In this document: piece by piece, positions 15,425 to 23,363 of the stretch
How the letters are laid out: the number at the start of each line of letters is the position of its first letter
Numbering within the stretch: position 1 is the stretch's first letter
Assembly: GCF_020215705.1 (NCBI RefSeq)
Contig: NZ_JAIWNB010000001.1
Location: forward strand, 186,001 to 250,000
Direction: 5' to 3'
Source: Nonomuraea aurantiaca
Lineage (GTDB): Bacteria; Actinomycetota; Actinomycetes; Streptosporangiales; Streptosporangiaceae
DNA: 64,000 nucleotides
Notes under the pieces: model-generated
Seen by the model: only the letters and a program-made list of their open reading frames with translations
Databases searched by the model: none
Told to the model about the DNA's origin: nothing
Program-made: the position numbers and the translations under genes

Positions 15425-16777
15425 TCAGTGGCGGGTGACGAGCGCGGCCACGGCCGTGGCCGCCGTCAGGGCGATGCACGCCGCCACCGCGACCATCACC
15501 CCCTGCTGCGCCCCGAGCCCGCCGATGACCCCCGCCACCCCGGCCGCCCCCAGTGAGCTGCCCACGTACCGGGCGGTGTTGTTGGCGCCCGACCCCATAC
15601 CGACCCGATGCGACGGCACGCTCTCGATCGCCAGATGGGTGATCGAGGAGTTGATCACCCCGGCCCCGGCGCCGCTCACCACCAGCCCCCCGACCACGAG
15701 CGCGGGCACGAACTCCCCGCCCAGGCCCAGCAGCCCGGCGAAGCCCAGCGCCGTCAGCGCCAGACCGAGCGCCAGCCGCGCGGCCGTGGGCAGCCGCAGG
15801 TGCCGCGACAGCAGCGCGGACACGAACGACAGCGCGGACCACAAGACGAACAGCAGCGCGGTCTCGAGCGGCGTCAAGCCGTGCGTCGTCTGCAGCACGG
15901 TCGGCAGGTAGGTGAGCAGCCCGACCACCGCCGCGCCGACCACCAGCGCCCCGCCCGTCGCCACCAGGAACACCGGCCGCCGGAACAGCTCCAGGTCGAT
16001 CAGCGGCTCCGCCCGCCGCCGCTCGGCCAGCACGAAGGTCGTCACCAGCAGGGCCGCCGCCGCGAACGCCACCAGCACCACCGGCCGCGACCAGCCGAGA
16101 CGGCCCTCGGTCACGCCCGTGAGCAGCGCGGCGACGCCCAGGCTGAGCAGCACCACACCGGGCACGTCGAACCGCCGGGGCGCCGGCGAGCGTGACTCCT
16201 CCAGCGTGCGCGCCGACACCACGGCCAGGGCCAGCGCGCACGCCGCCATCAGCCAGTACACCGCCCGCCACCCGGCCACCTCGGCCAGCACCCCGGACAG
16301 AAGCGGTCCCACCGTGGTGCCCAGCCCGATCATCGCGCCGTAGCGGCCGGTGGCCCGCACCCGCTCCGTCCCCGAGGGAAAGGCGTGGCCCACGATGCCG
16401 AGGCTCGCCGCCAGCATCGCCGCGCTCGCGCCCCCCTGCACCAGCCGGGCCGCCACGAACACCACCACGGCCGTGCTCAACGCGGCCACCACACTGGCGA
16501 CCGCGAGCACGATCGTGCCCGCCACCAGCACCCGCTTGCGGCCGTAGTCGTCGGCCAGCCCACCGGAGACCAGCAGCAGCGCCGACAGGCCGAGCGAGAT
16601 CGCGCCCAGGATCCACACCGGTCCGGTCGGGCCCGCGCCGAGCTCCCGCGCGGTCAGGGGCAGCGTGACCGTCGGCACCGTGAAATTCGTCAGCACGAGC
16701 AGGGGCGCCGACGAGGCCACGGCGAGTGTTCGCCTGCCGGGCGCGATCACCGGCGTCGGTTCAGTGATTGAACTCAT
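15425..16777 (-). CDS. MFS transporter (DHA2-like)
   Basis: 450 aa. ATG 16777 gives MSSITEPTPVIAPGRRTLAV followed by TM1. Motif A is GGLADDYGRKRVLVAG; TM4 motif AARLVQGGASAAMLAASLGI; later VGMGSGANNTARYVGSSLGA. About 13-14 hydrophobic segments. Proton-coupled efflux is likely. The gene is divergent from an HxlR regulator with two inverted repeats between and over the start, so it is probably that regulator's target. Confidence 0.9.
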   Translation of the reverse strand: MSSITEPTPVIAPGRRTLAVASSAPLLVLTNFTVPTVTLPLTARELGAGPTGPVWILGAISLGLSALLLVSGGLADDYGRKRVLVAGTIVLAVASVVAALSTAVVVFVAARLVQGGASAAMLAASLGIVGHAFPSGTERVRATGRYGAMIGLGTTVGPLLSGVLAEVAGWRAVYWLMAACALALAVVSARTLEESRSPAPRRFDVPGVVLLSLGVAALLTGVTEGRLGWSRPVVLVAFAAAALLVTTFVLAERRRAEPLIDLELFRRPVFLVATGGALVVGAAVVGLLTYLPTVLQTTHGLTPLETALLFVLWSALSFVSALLSRHLRLPTAARLALGLALTALGFAGLLGLGGEFVPALVVGGLVVSGAGAGVINSSITHLAIESVPSHRVGMGSGANNTARYVGSSLGAAGVAGVIGGLGAQQGVMVAVAACIALTAATAVAALVTRH

Positions 16778-16806
16778 GCCTGGCAAGCTACCATGGTTCA
16801 ATGAAC
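16759..16806. promoter_or_regulatory. Paired GTTCA...TGAAC operators
   Basis: GTTCA-A-TGAAC (16796-16806) is intergenic; GTTCA-GTGAT-TGAAC (16759-16773) covers the first codons of the MFS gene. Two sites with identical arms placed on a divergent regulator/exporter promoter suggest HxlR binding. Confidence 0.6.
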
Positions 16807-16823
16807 GAACTGAGGGGGGTGTC

Positions 16824-17342
16824 ATGGCGCTGGGCAAGAACTACGACGCTCAGGACTGCTCGCTGGCCAGAGCGCTGGAGGTGATCGGCGAGCGCTGGAC
16901 GCTGCTGGTGGTGCGCGACGCGATGTACGGCGTGCGGCGCTTCGGCGATTTCCTCGCCCACCTGGACATTCCCCGCGCGGTGCTCTCGCAGCGGCTGGCC
17001 ACGCTGGTCGAGGCGGGCGTCCTCGACAAGCGCCGCTACCAGGACTCGCCGCCGCGCGACGAGTACGTCCTGACCCCCGTGGGCCACGAGCTCTGGCTGC
17101 CGGTCGTGGCCCTGGCCCAGTGGGGCGAGCGCCACCTGTCCGGGACCGGCCCGCGCCGCGTCTTCCACCATCTGACCTGCGGCTCCCGCATCGACGGCAC
17201 TGCCCGCTGCGCCGCCTGCGGCGTGCAGGTGTCGATCGAGGAAGTAGAGGTACGCCCCGGCCCGGGCCTGAAGGGCATCAGGAACGATCCGGTCAGTGTC
17301 GCCCTGCGTACCCCGCATCGGATGCTCCACCCGATTCCCTGA
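16824..17342 (+). CDS. HxlR-family transcriptional regulator
   Basis: 172 aa. The winged helix is typical: CSLARALEVIGERWTLLVVR, FGDFLAHLDIPRAVLSQRLA, LVEAGVLDKRRYQDSPPRDE, YVLTPVGHEL. The conserved Cys before SLARAL is present. A C-terminal extension holds HLTCGSRIDGTARCAACG, a likely zinc ribbon seen in many longer HxlR proteins. Probable repressor of the divergent MFS gene. ATG 16824. Confidence 0.9.
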   Translation: MALGKNYDAQDCSLARALEVIGERWTLLVVRDAMYGVRRFGDFLAHLDIPRAVLSQRLATLVEAGVLDKRRYQDSPPRDEYVLTPVGHELWLPVVALAQWGERHLSGTGPRRVFHHLTCGSRIDGTARCAACGVQVSIEEVEVRPGPGLKGIRNDPVSVALRTPHRMLHPIP

Positions 17343-17374
17343 CAGAATTGGCCAAACCCCCGAAGGGAGACGGC

Positions 17375-17995
17375 ATGAGCTGGGTGGAGATCGAGACGGA
17401 AGCGGAGCTGCGCGAACTGCTGGGCGAGGTGATGCCGCGCGCGGCCACCAAGGACCGGCCGAAGCTGCACGAGCGTGACAGGCAGTGGCTGGCGAACTCG
17501 CCGTTCTGCCTGATCGCCACCTCTGACGCCGACGGTGCCTGCGACGTCTCGCCCAAGGGCGACCCGGCCGGCTTCACGTACGTCATCGACGACACCACGA
17601 TCGCCATCCCCGACCGGCCGGGCAACCGCCGGGCGGACGGCTTCCGCAATGTCCTGAAAAATCCGCACGTGGGGTTGATCTACCTGATCCCCGGGCGCAA
17701 CGAGACGCTGCGGATCAACGGTCGCGCCCGGCTGATCAGCGAGGCGCCGTTCTTCGACGACATGATCGTCAAGGGCCACCGCCCGCGCCTGGCGCTCGTC
17801 GTCGAGATCGAGCAGATCTTCTTCCACTGCGCCAAGGCGTTCCTGCGGTCGGCGCTGTGGAAGCCCGACAGCTGGGCGGGCGACGTGCTGCCCTCGCACG
17901 CGACCCTGGTCAAGGACGTGCAGAAGGTCGAGGAGACCCTCGAACAGCTGGAGAGCTACTACGGCGAGACCTACACCAAGAAGCTGTACGGCTGA
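17375..17995 (+). CDS. PPOX-type FMN flavoprotein (MSMEG_1061-like)
   Basis: 206 aa, start ATG 17375 with AAGGGAGA in front. Characteristic stretches: LHERDRQWLANSPFCLIATS, DGACDVSPKGDPAGF, AIPDRPGNRRADGFRNVLKN, VGLIYLIPGRNETLRINGRA, FFHCAKAFLRSALWKP. This subfamily of the pyridoxamine-phosphate-oxidase fold binds FMN; activity not established. It follows the HxlR gene by 32 bp in the same direction and may be co-transcribed. Confidence 0.88.
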   Translation: MSWVEIETEAELRELLGEVMPRAATKDRPKLHERDRQWLANSPFCLIATSDADGACDVSPKGDPAGFTYVIDDTTIAIPDRPGNRRADGFRNVLKNPHVGLIYLIPGRNETLRINGRARLISEAPFFDDMIVKGHRPRLALVVEIEQIFFHCAKAFLRSALWKPDSWAGDVLPSHATLVKDVQKVEETLEQLESYYGETYTKKLYG

Positions 17996-18004
17996 CCCTC
18001 GAGG

Positions 18005-18181
18005 TCAGGCGGCGGGGGTGGGGCCGTCGGGGAGCCGGATGACGTTACGGCCGCTGTAGGCTTGGAGATCGACGACCTTGGGATCGTGGTCGCGCGCGAC
18101 AGGCCTGCGGCGCTCTCCCGACCGGATGTCGCGGATCTTGTGCCGGGCGACGTGTGGTGGCACCACCACTAGTCTCTTCAT
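18005..18181 (-). CDS. Small hypothetical protein (58 aa)
   Basis: Begins MKRLVVVPPHVARHKIRDIR and continues SGERRRPVARDHDPKVVDLQ, AYSGRNVIRLPDGPTPAA. It has a G-rich ribosome site (GGGGGG) about ten bases before the ATG and a basic first half. I do not recognise the family. Upstream is an operator-like inverted repeat (18208-18243), and a second tiny reading frame lies on the other side of it on the same strand. Confidence 0.45.
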   Translation of the reverse strand: MKRLVVVPPHVARHKIRDIRSGERRRPVARDHDPKVVDLQAYSGRNVIRLPDGPTPAA

Positions 18182-18207
18182 CGTGAGCCCCCCGTGACGT
18201 TCTTGTT

Positions 18208-18243
18208 ACCTATGTTATCTACAGGTGCCTCGGTAAGATAGGT
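18208..18243. promoter_or_regulatory. Inverted repeat in an A/T-rich island
   Basis: ACCTATGTTA (18208-18217) and TAAGATAGGT (18234-18243) pair over ten bases with one mismatch, with a 16-nt gap. The stretch 18190-18260 is clearly richer in A/T than its surroundings. It lies 27 bp upstream of the 58-aa reading frame and is a likely promoter/operator. Confidence 0.45.
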
Positions 18244-18255
18244 GTAAGTAGCGAT

Positions 18256-18354
18256 TCAGTAAGGTAGTCGGCGGCCCGATGGGGACCGCAGGTCCAGGCC
18301 CGTGCTCCGGTCCTGTCGCCGCTTCGCCGACTTGACGATCCGCACGCGTCTCAT
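18256..18354 (-). CDS. Very small basic protein (32 aa), tentative
   Basis: MRRVRIVKSAKRRQDRSTGL then DLRSPSGRRLPY. The ATG is preceded by GAGGGGG at a good distance, which is the main reason to list it. It is strongly basic and has no recognisable fold. It sits 75 bp upstream of the 58-aa frame on the same strand. It could be a leader peptide, a small regulator or chance. Confidence 0.3.
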   Translation of the reverse strand: MRRVRIVKSAKRRQDRSTGLDLRSPSGRRLPY

Positions 18355-18527
18355 GATCTGCCCCCTCTCACGCTCGCCTTCGACAGTCTCTACGTGCACT
18401 GTGCACGCCACCGCTTGACGGTGGCTTGGCGGCGAGTTGCAGCCGCCATGTGCCACAACCTAACCGGGGACGTCCGGTCGTTCCATGTATTTCTACCGGG
18501 GGGAGCCGCCTCCCCCGGCGGAAGCGC

Positions 18528-18750
18528 TCAGCCGCCGGGCGTGAGCCGGGCCGTGACGCCGATCCGGTTCCAGGCGTTGATCATCGCGATCGCCACGACC
18601 AGCGAGGCGAGCTGCTGCTCGTCGTAGTGCTCGGCCGCCTCCTGCCACACCTCGTCGGGGACGGCCGCCCGGTCGGCCAGCCTGGTCGCCTCCTCGGTCA
18701 GCGCGAGCGCGGCCTTCTCCGCCCTTCGGAGGATCGGCTGCCATCTAATC
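18528..18750 (-). pseudogene. C-terminal fragment of a carboxymuconolactone decarboxylase/AhpD-family gene
   Basis: The frame ending at the TGA 18530-18528 reads EKAALALTEEATRLADRAAV, PDEVWQEAAEHYDEQQLASL, VVAIAMINAWNRIGVTARLT. This is the last half of the CMD fold; the catalytic CxxC half is absent, because the sequence changes at about 18745 into a kinase gene on the other strand. No start codon belongs to it. Confidence 0.75.
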
Positions 18751-18754
18751 CGCC

Positions 18755-19387
18755 GTGGAAGGGCTTACCGCGATCCACGACGCGGGCGTCATCCACCGCG
18801 ATCTCAAGCCCGACAACGTGCTGCTCGGCCCCGACGGCCCGCGGGTGATCGACTTCGGCATCGCCCGTACGGACGACATGTCGCTGACCAAGACCGGCGA
18901 GGTGGCGGGGACGCCCAGCTACATGGCGCCCGAGGTGTTCACCGGGCAGCGGGCCGGGACGGCCGCCGACGTGTTCGCGTGGGGCGCGGTCATGGTGTTC
19001 GCGGCCACCGGGCGGGATCCGTTCGCCGCCGACAACCTGGGCGGCGTGATGCGCCGGGTGCTGTCCGCCCGGCCGGGCCTGGACGACCTGCCGCCCCGGC
19101 TGGCGTCGCTGGTGTCGGCCGCGATGGAGAAGGACCCCGCCGCCCGCCCGGCCGCCCGTGACCTGCTGCTCGCCCTGGCCAGCGGCAACGGCGACGGCAC
19201 CATGCTCGGCGGCCGTCCCGAGCACGAGGCGCTGTACGCCTCGACCGAGGGGGTCATCTATGAGACGCCGGTCGACCCCGGACGTGTGGCCGCCGTGGTG
19301 TGCCGGCGGGCCGGGCGCACGCTCTCCGCCACGGAGTGGGACGCCGCCTTCAAGGATGTCCCGTACCGCGACGTCTGCCGGCGATAG
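18755..19387 (+). pseudogene. Serine/threonine protein kinase fragment lacking the N-lobe
   Basis: 210 codons open from a GTG. The catalytic loop GVIHRDLKPDNVLL, DFG motif VIDFGIARTD, activation segment EVAGTPSYMAPEVFTGQRAG and the C-lobe AADVFAWGAVMVFAATGRDP are intact. The glycine loop, the VAVK lysine and the C-helix are missing, because the gene begins at helix E. It cannot bind ATP in the usual way. The tail (YASTEGVIYETPVDPGRVAA to the end) resembles a short extracytoplasmic remnant without a membrane segment. Likely dead. Confidence 0.8.
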
Positions 19388-19405
19388 CCCGGCCCGCCGG
19401 TGGGG

Positions 19406-19891
19406 TCAGCCGGCGCAGTTGCCCCAGGAGCTGCGGCCGCCGCGGGCCTCGACGCGGCCGCTGGGGTCGCGGGTCCAGCCCCAGAACTTCACGCACTTCC
19501 AGCTGCCGTCGACATGACCGGTCTCGGCGTAGAAGCGGTACTTCTGCACGTCCTCGGACCGGCCGCCGCCCCGCACCTCGATGCTGGCGCCCGTGACGGT
19601 CTTGGTGCCGAGGTAGGCCGTCTTGATGGCGGCCACGCAGTTCTTCCCGGAACGCTTGTTGTACATGAGGTACACGTGTCCGAACACCGCGCCCTCGCGC
19701 GTCCTCATCGCGCGGTGACCGTCCCTGACCCGGCGGAAACCGGAGCCGCACACCCTCTCCGGCGAGTACGGCGCGGCGCTCGCGGAGGCGGCGGCGCTGA
19801 CCGGAGCGATGGGGGTGGCAGTGGCGACAGCGGGGGTCGCGGCGATCCCGGCGGCGGCCAGACTGGCCGCGATGACCGTTCGCGTGAGCAC
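19406..19891 (-). CDS. Secreted spore-associated protein A-like protein
   Basis: 161 aa. A signal peptide (LTRTVIAASLAAAGIAATPA, cut near AVATA) precedes a domain resembling Streptomyces SapA: PYSPERVCGSGFRRV, GAVFGHVYLMYNKRSGKNCV, ASIEVRGGGRSEDVQKYRFY, AETGHVDGSWKCVKFWGWTR, and a final GNC. Four cysteines could form two disulfides. SapA coats spores and aerial hyphae in Streptomyces; the biochemical function is unknown. It converges with the truncated kinase. Confidence 0.8.
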   Translation of the reverse strand: MLTRTVIAASLAAAGIAATPAVATATPIAPVSAAASASAAPYSPERVCGSGFRRVRDGHRAMRTREGAVFGHVYLMYNKRSGKNCVAAIKTAYLGTKTVTGASIEVRGGGRSEDVQKYRFYAETGHVDGSWKCVKFWGWTRDPSGRVEARGGRSSWGNCAG

Positions 19892-19972
19892 GATAAACCC
19901 TTCGATGGGGAATATTTAGGACATTAACGATCTTTGCTGGCACATAACCGTAATGCACGGCGAGGGGGGTTG

Positions 19973-20797
19973 GTGAGGGAACGCGGCATACCGCTCATCG
20001 CGGTCAGCGCGGCCTGGGGCGGGTTCTGGGGCTCCTGGTCGGCGCTGCTACCGGCGATCAAGGAGCAACTCGGCGCGTCCACGGCCGACCTCGGGCTGGC
20101 GCTGAGCGCGGTGCCGGTGGGGGCGATTCCGGCCATGGCGCTGGCCGGGCGGCTGGCCGGCGGCAGGGAGCGTACGGCGCTGATCGCGGTCACCGTGGCC
20201 TTCGCGCTGAGCGTGGCGGCCATCGCGCCCGTCGGCTCGCCGGTGGCGCTCGGGCTGACGCTGCTCCTGGTCGGCATGGCCAGCGGAGCACTCGACATCG
20301 CGCTGAACCTGGCCACCGGCCGGGCCGAGCGGGAGGGCGGGCGCCGGCTGTTCCAGGCGGTGCACGCCGCCTTCCCGGTCGCCGTGATAGTCGCGGCTCC
20401 CGCCACCGGGCTGGCCCGGTCGCTGGGCATGGGCACCGGCGCGGTGCTGGTGACGGCGGCGGTCATCGTCCTCGCCTCGTCGCTGTCGCTCCTGGCCCTG
20501 CGCATGGGCCGGGGGCTGCCCGCCGCCGGGGGAGCGGGCGGCAGGCGCCGATGGAGGGTCGCCATCGTGCCCGCCGTGCTCAGCCGCGCGGCGGCCGACG
20601 ACGCGAGCGGGGTGCTGGTGTCCACGGTCTCCGCGATCTCCTACACCGGGTTCGTCATCAGCCCGCTGCTCGTGGCCGCCCTGACGGCCCGGGTCGGCCT
20701 GCCGGGCGCGCTCGCCGCGCTGGGACTGCTGGCCGTGCCCCTGGTGGTCGGCCATCTCGGTGCGCGGACGGAAAATTGCCGTCCGTTGAGGCAATGA
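19973..20797 (+). CDS. MFS transporter with an apparent internal deletion
   Basis: 274 aa, versus about 380-400 for this MFS group. TM1-TM6 are normal (RERGIPLIAVSAAWGGFWGS, LSAVPVGAIPAMALAGRLAG, GMASGALDIALNLATGRAER). After GRRRWRVAIVP the sequence jumps to a last pair of segments (SAISYTGFVISPLLVAALTA, ALAALGLLAVPLVVGHLG). The four or so middle segments of the C-terminal half appear to be lost without loss of frame. It is probably not functional as a 12-TM carrier. Start GTG 19973 follows GAGGGGGG. Confidence 0.75.
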   Translation: MRERGIPLIAVSAAWGGFWGSWSALLPAIKEQLGASTADLGLALSAVPVGAIPAMALAGRLAGGRERTALIAVTVAFALSVAAIAPVGSPVALGLTLLLVGMASGALDIALNLATGRAEREGGRRLFQAVHAAFPVAVIVAAPATGLARSLGMGTGAVLVTAAVIVLASSLSLLALRMGRGLPAAGGAGGRRRWRVAIVPAVLSRAAADDASGVLVSTVSAISYTGFVISPLLVAALTARVGLPGALAALGLLAVPLVVGHLGARTENCRPLRQ

Positions 20798-20825
20798 GGA
20801 GGGGGAAGCGGGTATTCCCCGGGCC

Positions 20826-21074
20826 ATGGCCGTCTGTGAAGTCTGTGGCAACGATTACGACATGTCCTTCGAGGTGCACGCCCAGGGGGCGGTGCACACG
20901 TTCGACTCCTTCCAGTGCGCCATCCAGTTCATGGCGCCCATCTGCGAGCACTGCGGTACCCGGGTGATCGGGCACGGAGTCCAGTCGGGCGAGCACTGGT
21001 ACTGCTGTGCCCACTGCGCCCGCCAGGAGGGCAACCAGGGAATCGTGGATCGTGTGATGGCGGGGATGTCCTGA
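20826..21074 (+). CDS. Small Cys-rich, probably zinc-binding protein
   Basis: 82 aa with three metal-ligand clusters: CEVCGN near residue 4, CEHCG in the middle (PICEHCGTRV) and CCAHC near the end (YCCAHCARQEGNQG), separated by HTFDSFQCAIQFMAP. I know similar short proteins from actinobacteria as uncharacterised. The layout suggests a zinc ribbon or TRASH-like metal sensor. It lies 18 bp before the transhydrogenase gene on the same strand, so a shared transcript is likely. Confidence 0.75.
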   Translation: MAVCEVCGNDYDMSFEVHAQGAVHTFDSFQCAIQFMAPICEHCGTRVIGHGVQSGEHWYCCAHCARQEGNQGIVDRVMAGMS

Positions 21075-21092
21075 TAGGGGGACACTTGATGT

Positions 21093-22505
21093 GTGGCCCC
21101 TTTTGACTTTGATGTGCTCGTACTCGGAACCGGCCCCGGCGGGCAGAAGGCGGCGATCGCCGCGGCGAAGCTCGGCAAGCGGGTGGCGGTCGTGGAGAAG
21201 ACGCACATGCTCGGCGGCGTATGCATCAACACCGGGACGATCCCCTCCAAGACCCTGCGCGAGGCGGTCCTCTATCTCACGGGCCTCAACCAGCGGGAGC
21301 TGTACGGGGCGAGCTACCGCGTGAAGGAAGAGATCACGGTCGCCGACCTCGGCATGCGTACCCAGCATGTGATCGGCCGCGAGATCCAGGTGATCCGCAG
21401 CCAGCTCGGCCGCAACCACGTGACGATGCTGCAGGGAACCGGCCGGTTCCTCGACCCGCACACGATCGGGATCAGCGGCGACGAGGAGGAGAAGAAGGTC
21501 ACGGCCGACAAGATCGTGATCGCCACGGGCACCTCGCCGGCCCGTCCCTCCAGCGTGGAGTTCGACGACAGGACGGTCATCGACTCCGACGCGATCCTGC
21601 ACCTCGACCGGGTGCCCGAGACTCTCGTGGTCGTCGGGGCGGGGGTCATCGGCATCGAGTACGCCTCGATGTTCGCGGCGCTGGGCACCAAGGTGACCGT
21701 GGTCGAGCGGCGCGACCGGATGCTGGAGTTCTGCGATCTGGAGATCGTGGAGGCGCTGAAGTACCACCTGCGGGACCTGGCCGTCACCTTCAGGTTCGGG
21801 GAGAACGTCGCCGCGGTCGAGCGGCGGCCCCGCGGGGCGCTGACCGTACTGGAGAGCGGGAAGAAGATCCCCGCCGACTGCGTCATGTACTCGGCCGGCC
21901 GTCAGGGAAAGACGGAGGAGCTGTGCCTGGAGGCGGCCGGGCTGGCCGCCGACGACCGCGGCCGGATCAAGGTGGACGAGAACTACGCCACGCCCGTCCC
22001 GCACATCTACGCCGTCGGCGACGTCATCGGCTTCCCGGCGCTGGCCGCCACCTCGATGGAGCAGGGCCGGCTGGCCGCGCAGCACGCGTGCGGCGAGCCG
22101 GTCGCGGAGATGAACGATCTGCCGCCGATCGGCATCTACACCATCCCGGAGATCAGCTTCGTCGGGAAGTCCGAGGACGACCTGACCCGGGACAAGATCC
22201 CCTTCGAGGTGGGCATCTCGCGCTACCGGGAGCTGGCCCGCGGGCAGATCATCGGCGACTCCTACGGGATGCTCAAGCTGCTGGTCTCCTCCGAGGACCG
22301 GCGGCTGCTGGGCGTCCACGTGTTCGGCACGGGCGCCACCGAGCTCGTCCACATCGGGCAGACCGTCATGGGGTGCGGCGGCACGGTCGACTACCTGGTC
22401 AACGCCGTGTTCAACTATCCGACGCTCGCCGAGTCCTACAAGGTCGCCGCCCTGGACGCGATGAACAAGATGCGGGTGATCGCCCGGCTGACGGCCGAGC
22501 TGTGA
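21093..22505 (+). CDS. sthA: Soluble pyridine nucleotide transhydrogenase
   Basis: 470 aa flavoprotein disulfide-reductase fold: FAD-binding [20 protein letters not shown], then [20 protein letters not shown], the NAD(P) motif [20 protein letters not shown], and [20 protein letters not shown]. In place of the CxxxxC redox pair of lipoamide dehydrogenases only one Cys is present (CINTGT), as in SthA-type enzymes, which move hydride between NADPH and NAD+. Start GTG 21093 with GGGGGA upstream. Confidence 0.9.
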   Translation: MAPFDFDVLVLGTGPGGQKAAIAAAKLGKRVAVVEKTHMLGGVCINTGTIPSKTLREAVLYLTGLNQRELYGASYRVKEEITVADLGMRTQHVIGREIQVIRSQLGRNHVTMLQGTGRFLDPHTIGISGDEEEKKVTADKIVIATGTSPARPSSVEFDDRTVIDSDAILHLDRVPETLVVVGAGVIGIEYASMFAALGTKVTVVERRDRMLEFCDLEIVEALKYHLRDLAVTFRFGENVAAVERRPRGALTVLESGKKIPADCVMYSAGRQGKTEELCLEAAGLAADDRGRIKVDENYATPVPHIYAVGDVIGFPALAATSMEQGRLAAQHACGEPVAEMNDLPPIGIYTIPEISFVGKSEDDLTRDKIPFEVGISRYRELARGQIIGDSYGMLKLLVSSEDRRLLGVHVFGTGATELVHIGQTVMGCGGTVDYLVNAVFNYPTLAESYKVAALDAMNKMRVIARLTAEL

Positions 22506-22530
22506 CCCGGTGACCGGCTCCCGGCGGGGA

Positions 22531-23355
22531 TCACTCGTCGGGGGTCGTGCGGCGGCCGCGGGCCGGGGGCTTCTTGCGCCCGGCCACGAGCGTGTCGCCC
22601 GATGCGGTCGAGGGGGTGGGCTCGTCCCCAGGGTCGGTCCCCGGCCGGCGCGGCCGGGCATGCGGTGCCGTGTCCTCCAGCGCGGAGGTCTCCGGCCCGC
22701 TCTCGGAACGCGAACTCGACGACCGCGCTCCTGACGACTTGCCGCCCGTCGAGCCACCGGAGCTCGACGAGCCACCAGAGTCCGAGGAACTGCCAGAGCT
22801 TGAAGAGCCTGAGGCCCCTGAGGATCCGGCCTTGGGCCGGGCGGGCGGGCGGAAGCCGGGGGAGTCGGGGTCGCGGAGCGCCGCGATGACCTCGTCGGCC
22901 TCCGTCTCGGCGGCGAACTCGTTGGCCGCCGCCGATTCCCTGCGCCGGATCACCACCAGGTGGTCCACGGAGATCCGCCCGGGCCCCACCACGGCCAGCA
23001 GCAGCGCGGCCACGCCCAGCAGGACCAGCTCGTTGGTGCTGATCGGGTTGAGCGGCGGCGCGATCAGGAAGACGGCCAGGGCCTCGGCGAAGAGGATCAG
23101 CCCCATCACCGACACGATTAAGCCGGCGATCAGCAGTGCCCCGCCGATCAGCTCGGTGAGCATGGTGACCGTGGCCCAGGCGCGCGGCGCGGGCGCCCCC
23201 TGCGCCAGGAACTTGGCCCCCGTGGTGTTCAGGCCGTCTTCGAGTTTGGTCCAGCCGTTGGCGAAGAAGATGCCGCCCACACCGATGCGGGCGACCACCG
23301 AAGCAAGATCACGAAAGGCCTGTTTCACGGTTGTTGTCTGCCCTGAGCGGGACAT
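22531..23355 (-). CDS. DoxX-family membrane protein with long Ser/Gly-rich tail
   Basis: 274 aa. Residues 1-130 form a four-helix DoxX domain (ASVVARIGVGGIFFANGWTK, TVTMLTELIGGALLIAGLIV, NELVLLGVAALLLAVVGPGR). The rest is a low-complexity tail with runs of Ser and Gly (SSGASGSSSSGSSSDSGG) and basic RKKP patches, likely disordered and cytoplasmic. It begins eight bases after the MFS stop, so it is co-transcribed with it. DoxX proteins act in thiol/redox or membrane integrity; exact role unknown. Confidence 0.85.
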   Translation of the reverse strand: MSRSGQTTTVKQAFRDLASVVARIGVGGIFFANGWTKLEDGLNTTGAKFLAQGAPAPRAWATVTMLTELIGGALLIAGLIVSVMGLILFAEALAVFLIAPPLNPISTNELVLLGVAALLLAVVGPGRISVDHLVVIRRRESAAANEFAAETEADEVIAALRDPDSPGFRPPARPKAGSSGASGSSSSGSSSDSGGSSSSGGSTGGKSSGARSSSSRSESGPETSALEDTAPHARPRRPGTDPGDEPTPSTASGDTLVAGRKKPPARGRRTTPDE

Positions 23356-23363
23356 CACACACC

